From the NCBI RefSeq assembly GCF_030814835.1, contig NZ_JAUSVS010000003.1, forward strand, positions 1-64,000: 64,000 bases of DNA, read 5' to 3'. The position numbers and the translations under genes are program-made. The stretch's first letter is position 1, and each line of letters opens with the position of its first letter. This document shows, one piece after another, positions 8,975 through 17,011 of the stretch. Under the pieces are notes generated by a model. The model worked only from the letters and a program-made list of their open reading frames with translations. It had not been told where the DNA came from and did not search any database. This DNA comes from Caulobacter ginsengisoli (lineage in GTDB: Bacteria; Pseudomonadota; Alphaproteobacteria; Caulobacterales; Caulobacteraceae).

Positions 8975-9553
8975 CTACCAGTCCAGGCCGATCCGGTGAC
9001 CGGCGATCAGCAGGCCGGTCAGCCGGGCGTGGCCGTCCTGGCCGATGGAGACCAGGGCGTAGGCGGGCGCCTGGCCGTTCGAGTTCCAGCGGGGGATGTC
9101 GCGGGCGATCTGCTCGGACTGGGCCTGCGAGGCGTGGAAACGGGTAATGCCGATGTCCAACTCGATCTGATGGCCTTCCTGCGGCAGGCAGGTGGCCGAA
9201 CCCTTGACCGTCAGCACGCCCAGCCGGGCGGCGGTGGCGCGGTCGGCGGCCCTGCCGGTGGCCTGCCAATGATTGTCCTTGGGATCGCCCTTGGGCGAGA
9301 GCGCGACCCAGCCCTGCCGCGCCGCCGGACCGATCAGGGTGACCGGGCACATCTCGGCTTCCCGGAGCGGTTCGACCAGGCTGAAGGCGACATAGTGGCC
9401 GGTGAGCAGATCGCGGGGATCGACGCCCTGGATGGTCAGGGCCACCTCGCGGCCGCCCGCCCGGGCCTGGTGCTCGCGGACGACCAGGGCGGTCAGGGCG
9501 CCGGCCAGCAGCAGGCCGGCCAGGACGATGAGGATGGGACGCAGGCGGCTCAT
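8975..9553 (-). CDS. GDYXXLXY domain protein
   Basis: A 192-residue protein with one N-terminal membrane segment and an extracytoplasmic domain. DPRDLLTGHYVAFSL is the family's named motif in variant form (GHYVAFSL). Members of this family are usually encoded beside DUF2157/DUF4401 membrane proteins, as here. It overlaps the upstream DUF2157 gene by 4 bases (ATGA), indicating translational coupling. Function unknown. Confidence 0.8.
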   Translation of the reverse strand: MSRLRPILIVLAGLLLAGALTALVVREHQARAGGREVALTIQGVDPRDLLTGHYVAFSLVEPLREAEMCPVTLIGPAARQGWVALSPKGDPKDNHWQATGRAADRATAARLGVLTVKGSATCLPQEGHQIELDIGITRFHASQAQSEQIARDIPRWNSNGQAPAYALVSIGQDGHARLTGLLIAGHRIGLDW

Positions 9554-10605
9554 CGCGGCTCCCTCCCGCGCATCAGCCAGACGGCCGCCAGGATCGCGAT
9601 GGCGGCGACGGCGAAGATCAGCGAGGCGGTCAGCAGGTCGACGCCCAGGTCCATCATCAACAGCATGATGGCGCCGATCAGCGACAGCACCCCGGCCGCC
9701 ATCACCCCGCCATGGCGGTCGACGCGGCCCAGGGTCAGCACCAGGCCGGACAGCAGCAGCCAGGCGATGCGGTGGGCGATGAGCAGGGCGGTCTGGTCAT
9801 GCCAGTGCGCGGAGGCGGCGGCGAAATAGGCGAGGGCGCCCCAGGCCAGCCAGCCATAGAAGGCCCGGCCCCCCTCGTGGCCCCGCTCGCCAGCGAAACG
9901 GCCGGCCAGGGCGCCCAGCGCCATCAGGCCGCTGACGCCGAAGAACTGCCAGCTGGGGATGCCGTGGTCCGTATTCAGATGAATGAGGGCGACGGCCGTC
10001 CCGGCGAGCAGTCCGATGGACGCCATGTGTGCGGTCGGCCGCGAACGCCACAGCACCGCCAGCACGGTCCCGCCGATCGCGGTCGGCAGCAGCCACCAGG
10101 TCTCCGGACTTGCCAGGTCTCCCAGGCCGATCAGCACCATGGCCGCCACCGCCGCGCCGCTCGAGCGCCCGACGACGGCCAGCAGGGCGGCGGCCAGGCC
10201 CGCGCCCATCAGGGCGGTCTTGGGATCGCCGGCGATGTCGAAGATCTGTCCGGTCAGGCCGATGGTGGCGGCATAGATGGCCGCCGCCAGGGTCAGCAGG
10301 CTGTTGCGCAGGTTGGGCCGTCCGCCGCGGTCGGCCCAGGCGCCGCCCAGGCAGGCGGCCAGGAAGGCGGCGATCAGCAGGCTGTAGCGGGCGATGCGGG
10401 GAATGCCGTTCCAGTTGGCGGCGACGAAGGCGATGATCGCCGCCCCGGCCAGCAGCACCCCGACCATGGCCAGGGCGCTGACCGCATCCGGCCGGCGCGT
10501 GTCGGCGACCGAGTCGAGCATCGGCTGGCGGCTGGCCTGCGGGACCAGGCCCTCGCCGATCCAGCGATCGAGATCGCCGCGCAGTCGGTCCTTGTAGTTC
10601 GCCAT
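9550..10605 (-). CDS. DUF2157 multi-pass membrane protein
   Basis: A 351-residue protein with a short cytoplasmic N-terminal helical region (to about residue 45) followed by about 10 membrane helices; AGAAIIAFVAANWNGIP is characteristic of DUF2157. First gene of the operon with the GDYXXLXY and metzincin genes. No function is established for the family. Confidence 0.85.
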   Translation of the reverse strand: MANYKDRLRGDLDRWIGEGLVPQASRQPMLDSVADTRRPDAVSALAMVGVLLAGAAIIAFVAANWNGIPRIARYSLLIAAFLAACLGGAWADRGGRPNLRNSLLTLAAAIYAATIGLTGQIFDIAGDPKTALMGAGLAAALLAVVGRSSGAAVAAMVLIGLGDLASPETWWLLPTAIGGTVLAVLWRSRPTAHMASIGLLAGTAVALIHLNTDHGIPSWQFFGVSGLMALGALAGRFAGERGHEGGRAFYGWLAWGALAYFAAASAHWHDQTALLIAHRIAWLLLSGLVLTLGRVDRHGGVMAAGVLSLIGAIMLLMMDLGVDLLTASLIFAVAAIAILAAVWLMRGREPR

Positions 10606-10774
10606 GGTCCCCCCGGGATGGCTCGTGGCGGTGACAGTGGCCCACCGCGGCCCCCAGGTCGATAGCCCTTCGCGCGGGGTGCGATTTCCAGGCTAGGCAA
10701 TCGTGACGGGAAGTGCTTACACTTCCCCGTGACGCGTGCAGGGTCGGCGGACCGGCGCGTACAGGAAGCATGAC

Positions 10775-11653
10775 ATGACAATCGATCTTACCGGGCGGCT
10801 GCTCTGTGCCTGCAGCCAGGCCTATTCCGTGCTGGTTACGGGTCCGGCGCCGATGCCGGCGCCGCGGGCGGGCTATGTCGGCTGGAGCCAGCCGCCCCAG
10901 GCCTTTGTCTCCGGCATGGAGAAGATCGACGCGGTGATCGTCGGCGAGACGGCGAGCGAGATCATCGTCGCCTTCCGCGGCACCCTGCCGTTCGACAGCC
11001 CCAACAAGCGCCAGATGATCCTGGACTGGCTGGACGACCTGGACTGCCCCCTGGTGGCCGATCCCGGCCTGCCGGGCCTGGTGCACCAGGGTTTTGGCGC
11101 CTGCGTGAACCTGCTCTGGCCGCAGGTCCAGCCGCTGGTCGCCGCCATGCTGGCGGTCGGTCCCCAGCGGCCGGTCTACATCACCGGGCACAGCAAGGGC
11201 GGGGCCGTGGCCTTCCTGGCCGGCTGGCTGGCCCGCCAGGCCTTCCCAAACGCGGCCGTGCATGTCTGCACCTTCGCCGCCGCCCGCACCGGCGACCAGG
11301 CCTTCGCCGACGCCTACAACGCCGCCCTGCCGCAGACGGCGCGCTACGAATACGCCGACGACATCGTCCCGCACCTGCCGCCGGACCTGGCCTTCGCCCA
11401 CATGTTCGCCGACACGCCGTTTCTGGCCGACAAGCTGGCCCAGATGACCAACACCTATGTGTCGGCCGGCGACCTCTTCTTCATCAACTGGACCGGCCAG
11501 ATCGTCCAGGACACCGGCAACCCGCTGCTGCGGTTCGACCGGTTCATGCACCTGGCGACCCTGATCGCCGAGTTCAAGTTCGCCCAGATCGCCGGCGACC
11601 ACAGCATCGATCTGGGCTCCGGCTACGCCACCGCCATCTGTCCCGGCTACTGA
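10775..11653 (+). CDS. Class 3 lipase family alpha/beta-hydrolase
   Basis: A 292-residue protein. IVAFRGT (64-70) provides the oxyanion region and GHSKGG (138-143) the nucleophile elbow with S140; YADDIVPHLPP offers the acid and DHSIDLG near the C-terminus the His of a triad. This is the fungal-type lipase class 3 pattern. No signal peptide is seen, so it may be cytoplasmic. The ATG at 10775 has AGGAAG just upstream. The sulfatase gene starts 19 bases after its stop, so the two are likely co-transcribed. Confidence 0.8.
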   Translation: MTIDLTGRLLCACSQAYSVLVTGPAPMPAPRAGYVGWSQPPQAFVSGMEKIDAVIVGETASEIIVAFRGTLPFDSPNKRQMILDWLDDLDCPLVADPGLPGLVHQGFGACVNLLWPQVQPLVAAMLAVGPQRPVYITGHSKGGAVAFLAGWLARQAFPNAAVHVCTFAAARTGDQAFADAYNAALPQTARYEYADDIVPHLPPDLAFAHMFADTPFLADKLAQMTNTYVSAGDLFFINWTGQIVQDTGNPLLRFDRFMHLATLIAEFKFAQIAGDHSIDLGSGYATAICPGY

Positions 11654-11672
11654 CCTGCGAGAGGAAAAGCCC

Positions 11673-13673
11673 ATGAGCGACCGCCCGAACATCCTGCTGA
11701 TCACCTGCGACCAGTTTCAGTTTTCGCGCTTCGCCTATGGCCCCGACCACGGCTTCGTGGAGGACCTCAAGGACGTGCTGGGCTTCCAGGCGCTCAAGCC
11801 CGGCAACACCTACGAGCAGTATTTCCCCGGCCTGAAGATGCTGCGTGACGGCCCGACGGTCGTGCTGCGCAACCACACCATCGCCGCCAGCGCCTGCACG
11901 CCCAGCCGGGCGGCCATCTATACCGGCCAGTACGGCACCAAGACCGGCGTCACCCAGACCGACGGCCTGTTCAAGAGCGGCGACGACTACGACTTCCCCT
12001 GGCTGGAGGCCGACGGCATCCCCACGCTGGGGACCTGGCTGCGGGAGGCCGGCTACAGCACCCACTATTTCGGCAAATGGCATGTCAGCGACCCGCCGGG
12101 GCATTCGCTGGACCGCTTCGGGTTCGACGACTGGGAGCTGAGCTATCCCGAGCCGCACGGGGCGGCGATCAACAACCTGGGCATCTATCGCGATGTCGGG
12201 TTCGCCGACGCGGCCTGCGCCTTCCTGCGCCGCCAGGGCCTGGCCGTGAACTACAACCGCCAGGTGGCCATGGTCCAGAAGCACGATCCCTATTCCAGCG
12301 GGCCGGACCCAGAGAAGAGCGTACGGCCCTGGTTCGCCGTCGCCTCCTTCACCAACCCGCATGACATCGCCACCTATCCGGCGGTGATCGGCCAGGCCCT
12401 GCCCAAGCCCGACGACAGCGGCCCGCAGGGGGTGATGGGTCCGCTCACCGTGCCCTTGCAGACCCAGGCGACCCCGCCTCCGACCGGCGGCAAGATGAGC
12501 GTGCCGCTCAACCCGGCGGCCTTCCCGCAGAACAACGCCGCGGCCACCCCGACCCAGGACGAGGACCTGAGCACCAAGCCCTCCTGCCAGTTCGACTACA
12601 GCTACAAGGTCGCCCTGGCCCTCAACGCCAAGACCGGCTTCAACGGGGTTCTGGGCATGGATCCGCCGCCGCCGACCGAGGCGGCCGCCACGGCCGCGGC
12701 GGTGGCTATCGCGCTGCAGAGCTCGATCCCCTTCCAGCTCTACAGCAACCCCGCCAAGGGCGGCACGCCCGCCTCGAGCGCCCTGGATTTCCTGCAGCTC
12801 TATGCCTGGCTGCACTATGCGGTCGACCGCCATATCGCCGAGGTGCTGACGGCGCTGGAAAGCTCGGGCCAGGCCGACAACACCATCGTCATCTTCCTGG
12901 CCGATCACGGCGAATACGCCGGGGCCCACGGCATGATGATCGAGAAGTGGCACACCGCCTATCAGGAGGCGCTGCATGTGCCGGTGGTCATCCGCTTCCC
13001 CAAGAGCGCGGGCCAGCCGCGCACCGGCGAGGACCCGGTCCAGATCGACGCCCTGACCAGCCATATCGACATCCTGCCGACCGTGCTGGGCCTAGCCGGT
13101 CTCACCCAGACCGACCGCGAGACCATCTCGGCCCGCATGGCCGCCCGCCGGCCCGTCCCGCCGCTGCCGGGCGTCGACCTGACCCCGCTGATCACCGGCC
13201 AGACCGACGTGGTCATCGAGCCGGACGGCCAGCCGCGCAAGGGCGTCCTGTTCATCACCGACGACGAGATCACCGCCCCGCTGCCGCCCACGCGCAGCCC
13301 GCAGGACCAGAAGTCGATGGCGGAGTTCGAGGTCTTCAAGGCCATCGTCGAGACGGTGAAGCACGGAACGCCGGGCACGCCCGCCGTGCCGGGCCTGGCC
13401 CCCGGGGCGGTGCGCCAGCCCAACCATGTGCGCAGCGTCCGCACCCTGGACTACAAGCTCTCGCGCTACTTCGACCCGTCCGGCCAGGAGCCGCAGGAAT
13501 GGGAGTGCTACGACCTGCGCAACGACGCCATCGAGGCGGTCAACCTGGTGCAGGTCAATGTCAGCCCGCCGACGATCAGGACCGACCTCCCGATCACCGA
13601 CCCCGGGCAGTTGCAGCAGACGGTCGACCAGCTGGCCGAACTGCTGGCCCTGCTGGAGAAACGCGACCTCTGA
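11673..13673 (+). CDS. Type I sulfatase
   Basis: A 666-residue alkaline-phosphatase-superfamily sulfatase. The formylglycine motif CTPSR is at 75-79 with C75 the residue to be oxidised; NILLITCDQ at the N-terminus and ADHGEYAGAHGMMIEKW further on carry metal ligands. Compared with standard bacterial sulfatases it is long, because of a Pro/Ala/Gln-rich insertion at about 250-360. No signal peptide is visible. GAGAGGAAAAG precedes the ATG. A cysteine-type sulfatase needs a formylglycine-generating enzyme, which is not in this window. Substrate unknown. Confidence 0.85.
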   Translation: MSDRPNILLITCDQFQFSRFAYGPDHGFVEDLKDVLGFQALKPGNTYEQYFPGLKMLRDGPTVVLRNHTIAASACTPSRAAIYTGQYGTKTGVTQTDGLFKSGDDYDFPWLEADGIPTLGTWLREAGYSTHYFGKWHVSDPPGHSLDRFGFDDWELSYPEPHGAAINNLGIYRDVGFADAACAFLRRQGLAVNYNRQVAMVQKHDPYSSGPDPEKSVRPWFAVASFTNPHDIATYPAVIGQALPKPDDSGPQGVMGPLTVPLQTQATPPPTGGKMSVPLNPAAFPQNNAAATPTQDEDLSTKPSCQFDYSYKVALALNAKTGFNGVLGMDPPPPTEAAATAAAVAIALQSSIPFQLYSNPAKGGTPASSALDFLQLYAWLHYAVDRHIAEVLTALESSGQADNTIVIFLADHGEYAGAHGMMIEKWHTAYQEALHVPVVIRFPKSAGQPRTGEDPVQIDALTSHIDILPTVLGLAGLTQTDRETISARMAARRPVPPLPGVDLTPLITGQTDVVIEPDGQPRKGVLFITDDEITAPLPPTRSPQDQKSMAEFEVFKAIVETVKHGTPGTPAVPGLAPGAVRQPNHVRSVRTLDYKLSRYFDPSGQEPQEWECYDLRNDAIEAVNLVQVNVSPPTIRTDLPITDPGQLQQTVDQLAELLALLEKRDL

Positions 13674-13744
13674 ACTATCCACAGTCTTGACGGAACCGGA
13701 TGTCTGGATTGGTGTTCTGACCCCGACATTCGGAGGGCAAAGCC

Positions 13745-14308
13745 ATGACTCATGACCGACGCGAACTGCTGGCGCTCGCGGGCGCCAGCGCCGTAAGCCT
13801 GACCCTGGGCCTGGCGACTCCGGTGGCCGCCGCCGCCTCGCTGGCGGCGGTGAACCGCGACGCCGGCGAGGCCCTGGCCCAGCTGCGGCGCACCAACAGC
13901 ACGGCCAACTGGCTGGCGCCGCGGGCCCGGGGCGTGCTGATCTTCCCCAACATCGTCAAGGCCGGCCTGATGGTCGGCGGCAGCTACGGCAAGGGCGTCC
14001 TGCGTTTGGGAAATCGGGTCGATGGCTACTACCACTCGACCGCCGCCTCGTTCGGCCTGCAGGCCGGGGCGCAGTCCTATGGCTATGTCGTCTTCCTGAT
14101 GACCCAGAAGGCGGTGAAATACATCCACGACAGCCAGGGCTGGGAAATCGGGGTCGGCCCGACCGTGGTGGTGGTCGACGAGGGGGTGGCCAGGAACCTC
14201 TCCACCTCGACCCTGAAGGACGACGCCTACGCCTTCATCTTCAACCAGCAGGGCCTGATGGCGGGCCTCAGCCTGGAAGGGACGAAGATCTCGAAGATCA
14301 AGGGCTGA
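13745..14308 (+). CDS. SYLF-domain (YSC84-like) exported protein
   Basis: A 187-residue protein with an N-terminal export signal (charged MTHDRRELL then a hydrophobic stretch to about residue 30; a twin-Arg-like start without a full Tat motif). The body ARGVLIFPNIVKAGLMVGGSYG is the start of the SYLF lipid-binding domain, and the C-terminus continues with the LMAGLSLEGTKISKI pattern typical of the family. Probably periplasmic and lipid-associated. CGGAGGGCAAAG precedes the ATG. Confidence 0.85.
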   Translation: MTHDRRELLALAGASAVSLTLGLATPVAAAASLAAVNRDAGEALAQLRRTNSTANWLAPRARGVLIFPNIVKAGLMVGGSYGKGVLRLGNRVDGYYHSTAASFGLQAGAQSYGYVVFLMTQKAVKYIHDSQGWEIGVGPTVVVVDEGVARNLSTSTLKDDAYAFIFNQQGLMAGLSLEGTKISKIKG

Positions 14309-14339
14309 CGGATCGCCTGGGCCATGGGACGCTCGGCCC

Positions 14340-14966
14340 ATGACCCTTGTCGTCGCCGACCTGATCGCTGGCTGGCAGGCCTCTCCGTTCGCCGATCCCC
14401 AAACGCCACCCTGGAGTCTCGTCGCTGAAGCGTCCCAGCGCGTGGCGGCGGCTCTGGCCGGGTTGGATGGCGGCTATATCATCGACGGCGATATCGCCAT
14501 CCACCGCACGGCGACCATAGAGGCCGGCGCCGTGCTCAAGGGCCCAGCCATCATCGGCCCCGGCTGTCTCGTCGCGGCCGGCGCCTATCTGCGCGGCGGT
14601 GTATTCCTGGAGCGGGACTGCGTGGTCGGGCCGGGGAGCGAGCTGAAATCCAGCCTGGTGTTCGCCGGCTCGAAGCTGGCCCATTTCAACTTCGTCGGGG
14701 ATTCCATCCTGGGCTCGGACGTGAACCTCGAAGCCGGGGCGATCATCGCCAACTATCGAAATGACCGGGCCGACAAGATCATCCGAATCCTATTGGGTGG
14801 CCGGATCGTCAATACCGGCATCGAAAAGTTCGGCGCCCTGGTCGGCGACGGCGCCCGGATCGGCGCCAATGCCGTGGTGGCCCCAGGCGCGGTGCTGGCG
14901 CGAGCCGCCATCGTCCCGCGCCTGGGCCTGGTCGACCAGAGTCCGCCGGCCGGCCTGGACGACTAG
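14340..14966 (+). CDS. Left-handed beta-helix (LbH) transferase-like protein
   Basis: A 208-residue protein whose central region shows hexapeptide-type repeats (AVLKGPAIIGPGCLVAAGAY, VVGPGSEL, ALVGDGARIGANAVVAPGAV), resembling the acyltransferase half of GlmU without a nucleotidyltransferase domain. The acceptor is unknown. It converges on the next gene and the two stop codons share the palindrome CTAG at 14963-14966. Confidence 0.7.
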   Translation: MTLVVADLIAGWQASPFADPQTPPWSLVAEASQRVAAALAGLDGGYIIDGDIAIHRTATIEAGAVLKGPAIIGPGCLVAAGAYLRGGVFLERDCVVGPGSELKSSLVFAGSKLAHFNFVGDSILGSDVNLEAGAIIANYRNDRADKIIRILLGGRIVNTGIEKFGALVGDGARIGANAVVAPGAVLARAAIVPRLGLVDQSPPAGLDD

Positions 14967-15385
14967 CTGGGAACGATGTCGGGGTTGTCGGCCAGATCCT
15001 CGACCTCGTCCTTGAGATCCGACAGCCGCTCACTGAATTCGGCGCGGTCCCGGCCGGTCAGCCGGCCATTCTCGGTCACGACCTGGGCGGCGTCGGCGCG
15101 GATGGCGTCGAGGTCGGCGCGGACGGTATCGGCTTCCTGGCCGGTCAGCTTGCCATCGCCGACCCGCAGATCGATGCGGTGGTCGATCTCGGCGTCGGCC
15201 ATGGCCAGTTCGTCACCGTCGCTGCCGAGGGTGACGGCCAGGGGCGGCGCGCCGGCGTCGGGCGGAATGGCGTCGACCTGATGAGCGACCGGGTTGTCGG
15301 ACGGATAGTCCTGGGCCAGCGCCGGCCCGCCGGCCAGGGCCAGCGGCGCGAGAAAGGATGCGAGCAGGGTCAGTTTGGTGGGCAT
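14963..15385 (-). CDS. Exported hypothetical protein
   Basis: A 140-residue protein with a signal peptide (MPTKLTLLASFLAPLALAGG, cleavage near ALAQ). The mature part is very acidic and largely helical, with DGKLTGQEADTVRADLDAI and NGRLTGRDRAEFSERLSDL forming two similar helical hairpins, somewhat EF-hand-like in spacing but without a clear calcium loop. ACGGAGGCCACC gives a strong ribosome site for the ATG at 15385. Function unknown. Confidence 0.7.
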   Translation of the reverse strand: MPTKLTLLASFLAPLALAGGPALAQDYPSDNPVAHQVDAIPPDAGAPPLAVTLGSDGDELAMADAEIDHRIDLRVGDGKLTGQEADTVRADLDAIRADAAQVVTENGRLTGRDRAEFSERLSDLKDEVEDLADNPDIVPS

Positions 15386-15492
15386 GGTGGCCTCCGTATG
15401 AAGGGGCCCCTCCGCCCCTTCAAAACGCCTGGGCTTGCAAGCGGTTCGCCGGAAGCGTTGGCTGTAGCCAGGCAAAAGCCGGGGAGAGCGCC

Positions 15493-16290
15493 ATGACCAC
15501 CGTCCTCTATGACGTCGCCGATGGCGTCGCCACCATCACGCTGAACCGCCCCGAGGCGCTCAACACCATGAGCCAGGACCTGCTGGACGGGACCGTCGAG
15601 GCCCTGCAACGGGCGGCCTCCGACGACGGCGTCTCGGCGGTGATCCTGACCGGCGCCGGCCGGGCCTTCTGCGCCGGTGGCGACCTGCAGGGCATGGCGG
15701 CGCGGCCGGCGGGCGGGGCGGCGGTGTCAAACCTGCAGCGGGATATCGACGGCCTGCGCGCCCGCATGCGCAGCGCCCAGCTGCTGCGCGACATGCCCAA
15801 GGTGACCTTCGCGGCCATCAACGGGGCCTGCGCCGGGGCGGGCCTGGCCTGGGCCTGCGCGGCCGACATCCGCTATTGCAGCGCCTCGGCGGTGTTCAAC
15901 ACCGCCTTCATGACCGCCGGCCTGTCAGGCGACTTCGGCGGCAGCTGGACCCTGCCGCGCATCGTCGGACCGGCCAAGGCGCGCGAACTGTTCCTGCTGG
16001 CCGAAAAGTTCCGGGCCGAGGTGGCGCTGAACATCGGCCTGGTCTCGGCCATCCTGCCCGACGCCGAGCTGCTGGACTTCGTGCGCGCCAAGGCCACCCG
16101 GGTGGCGGGCTTCGCGCCCCTGACCATGGCGGCCATCAAGGCCAACCAGAACGACGCCATGGATCTGGACTTCTCGGCCATGCTGGACCGCGAGGCCGAG
16201 CGCCACATCCGCTGCGGCCGCACCGAAGACGCCAAGGAGGCCGCCCGGGCGTTCCTGGAGAAACGCCCGGCCGTCTTCCATAGGCGCTAG
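15493..16290 (+). CDS. Enoyl-CoA hydratase/isomerase family protein
   Basis: A 265-residue crotonase-fold protein. FCAGGDLQGM and the second oxyanion segment AINGACAGAGLAWACAADIR are conserved; LSGDFGGSWTLPR resembles isomerase-like members (PaaG type) with an Asp in the active-site loop. Probably acts in fatty-acid or aromatic-acid degradation. The ATG at 15493 follows GGGGAGAGCG. It stands alone and converges on the next gene with stop codons sharing CTAG (16287-16290). Confidence 0.8.
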   Translation: MTTVLYDVADGVATITLNRPEALNTMSQDLLDGTVEALQRAASDDGVSAVILTGAGRAFCAGGDLQGMAARPAGGAAVSNLQRDIDGLRARMRSAQLLRDMPKVTFAAINGACAGAGLAWACAADIRYCSASAVFNTAFMTAGLSGDFGGSWTLPRIVGPAKARELFLLAEKFRAEVALNIGLVSAILPDAELLDFVRAKATRVAGFAPLTMAAIKANQNDAMDLDFSAMLDREAERHIRCGRTEDAKEAARAFLEKRPAVFHRR

Positions 16291-16637
16291 AGCTTGAAGT
16301 TGCCGGTCAGGGTCATCAGCAGCAGGACCAAGCTCAGGCCCGGCACGATGAAGGCCCAGAACTTGGTCGGGATGAAGAAGAAGGAACCGGCGTCGGCGCC
16401 CACGGCGATCCGCTGGCCGGTGGCCTCATCCACGAAGACCCGCTTGGGCTGCTTGTCCATCTGCATATGGAACAGCCAGACGCCGGCCCCGGCCAGGGCG
16501 CCGGTGATCGGGATCAGGGTCAGGGCCTCGGCCGGGGAACTGCCCGGAATGATCGCCGCCAGACCCATCGACACCAGCCAGGCGGCAATGACAATCACGG
16601 GCACCAGGATGCCCCAACCACGCCAGACAATAATCAT
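16287..16637 (-). CDS. Small membrane protein, unknown
   Basis: A 116-residue protein with three hydrophobic segments (about 7-30, 36-56 and 90-112) and a basic/acidic segment between (MDKQPKRVFVDEATGQRI). I do not recognise the family; many proteobacteria have similar small membrane proteins with a conserved FFFIP segment after a vaDeaTGq-like stretch. The start uses ATG at 16637. Confidence 0.7.
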   Translation of the reverse strand: MIIVWRGWGILVPVIVIAAWLVSMGLAAIIPGSSPAEALTLIPITGALAGAGVWLFHMQMDKQPKRVFVDEATGQRIAVGADAGSFFFIPTKFWAFIVPGLSLVLLLMTLTGNFKL

Positions 16638-17011
16638 GAACGCCCCCCACGGCGGTACTGTTTGGATCGCGGACGCCGCGTTCCCCCGGCGCGCAACCTA
16701 GCCACGGCGCCGCGAACTGAAAAGAGGGGCAGGTCTGACAGGCGGGCCGGCTGCCCGTCAGCCGCAGCATACCCGAAACGGGTTATACCCAATATGAGTT
16801 TCTCTCAAAAAGTACAATAAGGTAGTGATTGCAACCTCGGATTTACAAATTGAACGATAGGACCAAAAAATTTCGCCCCTAATCTGCGCCTAACGGGTGA
16901 ATTCGTTTGCGAAATCGCAAGGCAGCGTGCGGAAGTAAATGATAAGTTAATAAAGTCTTGCGGCTAGCCCAAGGGGGGCGGCCCTCGTCTTTCAAAGATG
17001 GAGCGTCACGA
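16638..17011. other. Intergenic promoter region, unusually AT-rich
   Basis: 374 bases between the divergent small membrane protein gene and the RTX gene. From about 16785 to 16965 the base composition falls to near 40-45% GC, against about 70% around it. It contains a perfect inverted repeat TTGCGA-AA-TCGCAA at 16907-16920 and a TTAATAA run at about 16946. No ORF is seen. It most likely holds the RTX promoter and regulatory sites; no consensus promoter can be assigned with confidence. Confidence 0.6.
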
